From: an uncultured bacterium
GTDB taxonomy: Bacteria > Verrucomicrobiota > Kiritimatiellia > RFP12 > UBA1067
DNA length: 40,199 bases
NCBI GenBank assembly: GCA_902788415.1
Contig: CADAKF010000008.1
Location: 1-40,199, forward strand
Reading direction: 5' to 3'
Shown here: piece by piece, positions 40,162 to 40,199 of the stretch
Layout of the letters: each line of letters begins with the position of its first letter
Position numbering within the stretch: the stretch's first letter is position 1
Notes under the pieces: model-generated
Database searches by the model: none
Seen by the model: only the letters and a program-made list of their open reading frames with translations
What the model was told of the DNA's origin: nothing
Position numbers and translations under genes: made by a program

Positions 40162-40199
40162 CTTCCGTTTCTCCTTTGAGACGGATATTATAGCACAAT

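Overview
This window looks like chromosomal DNA of a GC-rich, strictly anaerobic bacterium. Hydroxylamine reductase (Hcp), desulfoferrodoxin, rubredoxin, an indolepyruvate oxidoreductase subunit next to phenylacetate-CoA ligase, and a zinc-type S14 all fit an anaerobic gut-type organism. The overall style (extended -10 promoters, DUF3127 proteins, RAYT transposase) would suit a Kiritimatiellota/PVC-like lineage, but that placement is inference from gene content, not from a phylogeny.

Layout. 1-1.1 kb: one plus-strand gene of unknown role, convergent with the ribosomal operon. 1.1-10.0 kb: a minus-strand S10-spc operon of 19 genes, from rpsJ to rplO, with a strong promoter, a structured leader and a terminator; rpmC and rpmD are missing from their usual places and secY does not follow rplO. 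10.1-17.7 kb: a minus-strand redox-stress region with hcp, a RAYT-type HUH transposase carrying an extra C-terminal domain, a DUF5808-like membrane protein, an EamA transporter, desulfoferrodoxin, a QueD-like protein, a Cys-rich lipoprotein, a 36-residue Cys/Arg-rich membrane protein, a flavodoxin-fold protein and rubredoxin. 17.8-20.0 kb: plus-strand fabZ-like, fabH-like and hlyIII-like genes. 20.0-24.7 kb: a DUF5763-like secreted protein, a second EamA transporter, a DpnD/PcfM-like protein and a complete DpnII-type (GATC) restriction-modification operon with an unusual structured leader. 24.7-28.9 kb: RhuM-like protein, UvrD-like helicase, a small secreted protein and a DUF3127 OB-fold protein with an SSB-like tail. 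28.9-30.6 kb: an OmpR-type response regulator, a Crp/Fnr regulator and a small exported protein. 30.6-33.2 kb: a tRNA-Val with a damaged acceptor stem, then nifU-like, iorB, membrane protein and paaK. 33.2-35.4 kb: a deleted cysK remnant and an N-domain-less ClpB. 35.5-40.2 kb: a His-rich exported protein, NYN nuclease, prmC, a second DUF3127 protein, accA, accD and an XRE-cupin regulator.

The strongest unexplained signal is a regulatory one. Four promoters (hcp, the 36-residue membrane protein, the Cys-rich lipoprotein and rubredoxin) each carry the dyad GTTG-N6-CAAC exactly 22 bp upstream of the -10 box. That puts its centre at about -41.5, the position of a class II Crp/Fnr activator. A Crp/Fnr protein of the HcpR-like type is encoded in the same window. 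This predicts a nitrosative/oxidative stress regulon that includes two undescribed Cys-rich small proteins at the cell envelope. Two of these promoters lie in 138-bp direct duplicates.

Other notable points: a nested inverted repeat of about 130 bp in the leader of the restriction-modification operon; a GATC methyltransferase gene whose upstream in-frame start encodes a lipoprotein signal peptide; several genes with a -10 box only 6-9 bp before the start codon, suggesting leaderless transcripts; and an internally deleted cysK.
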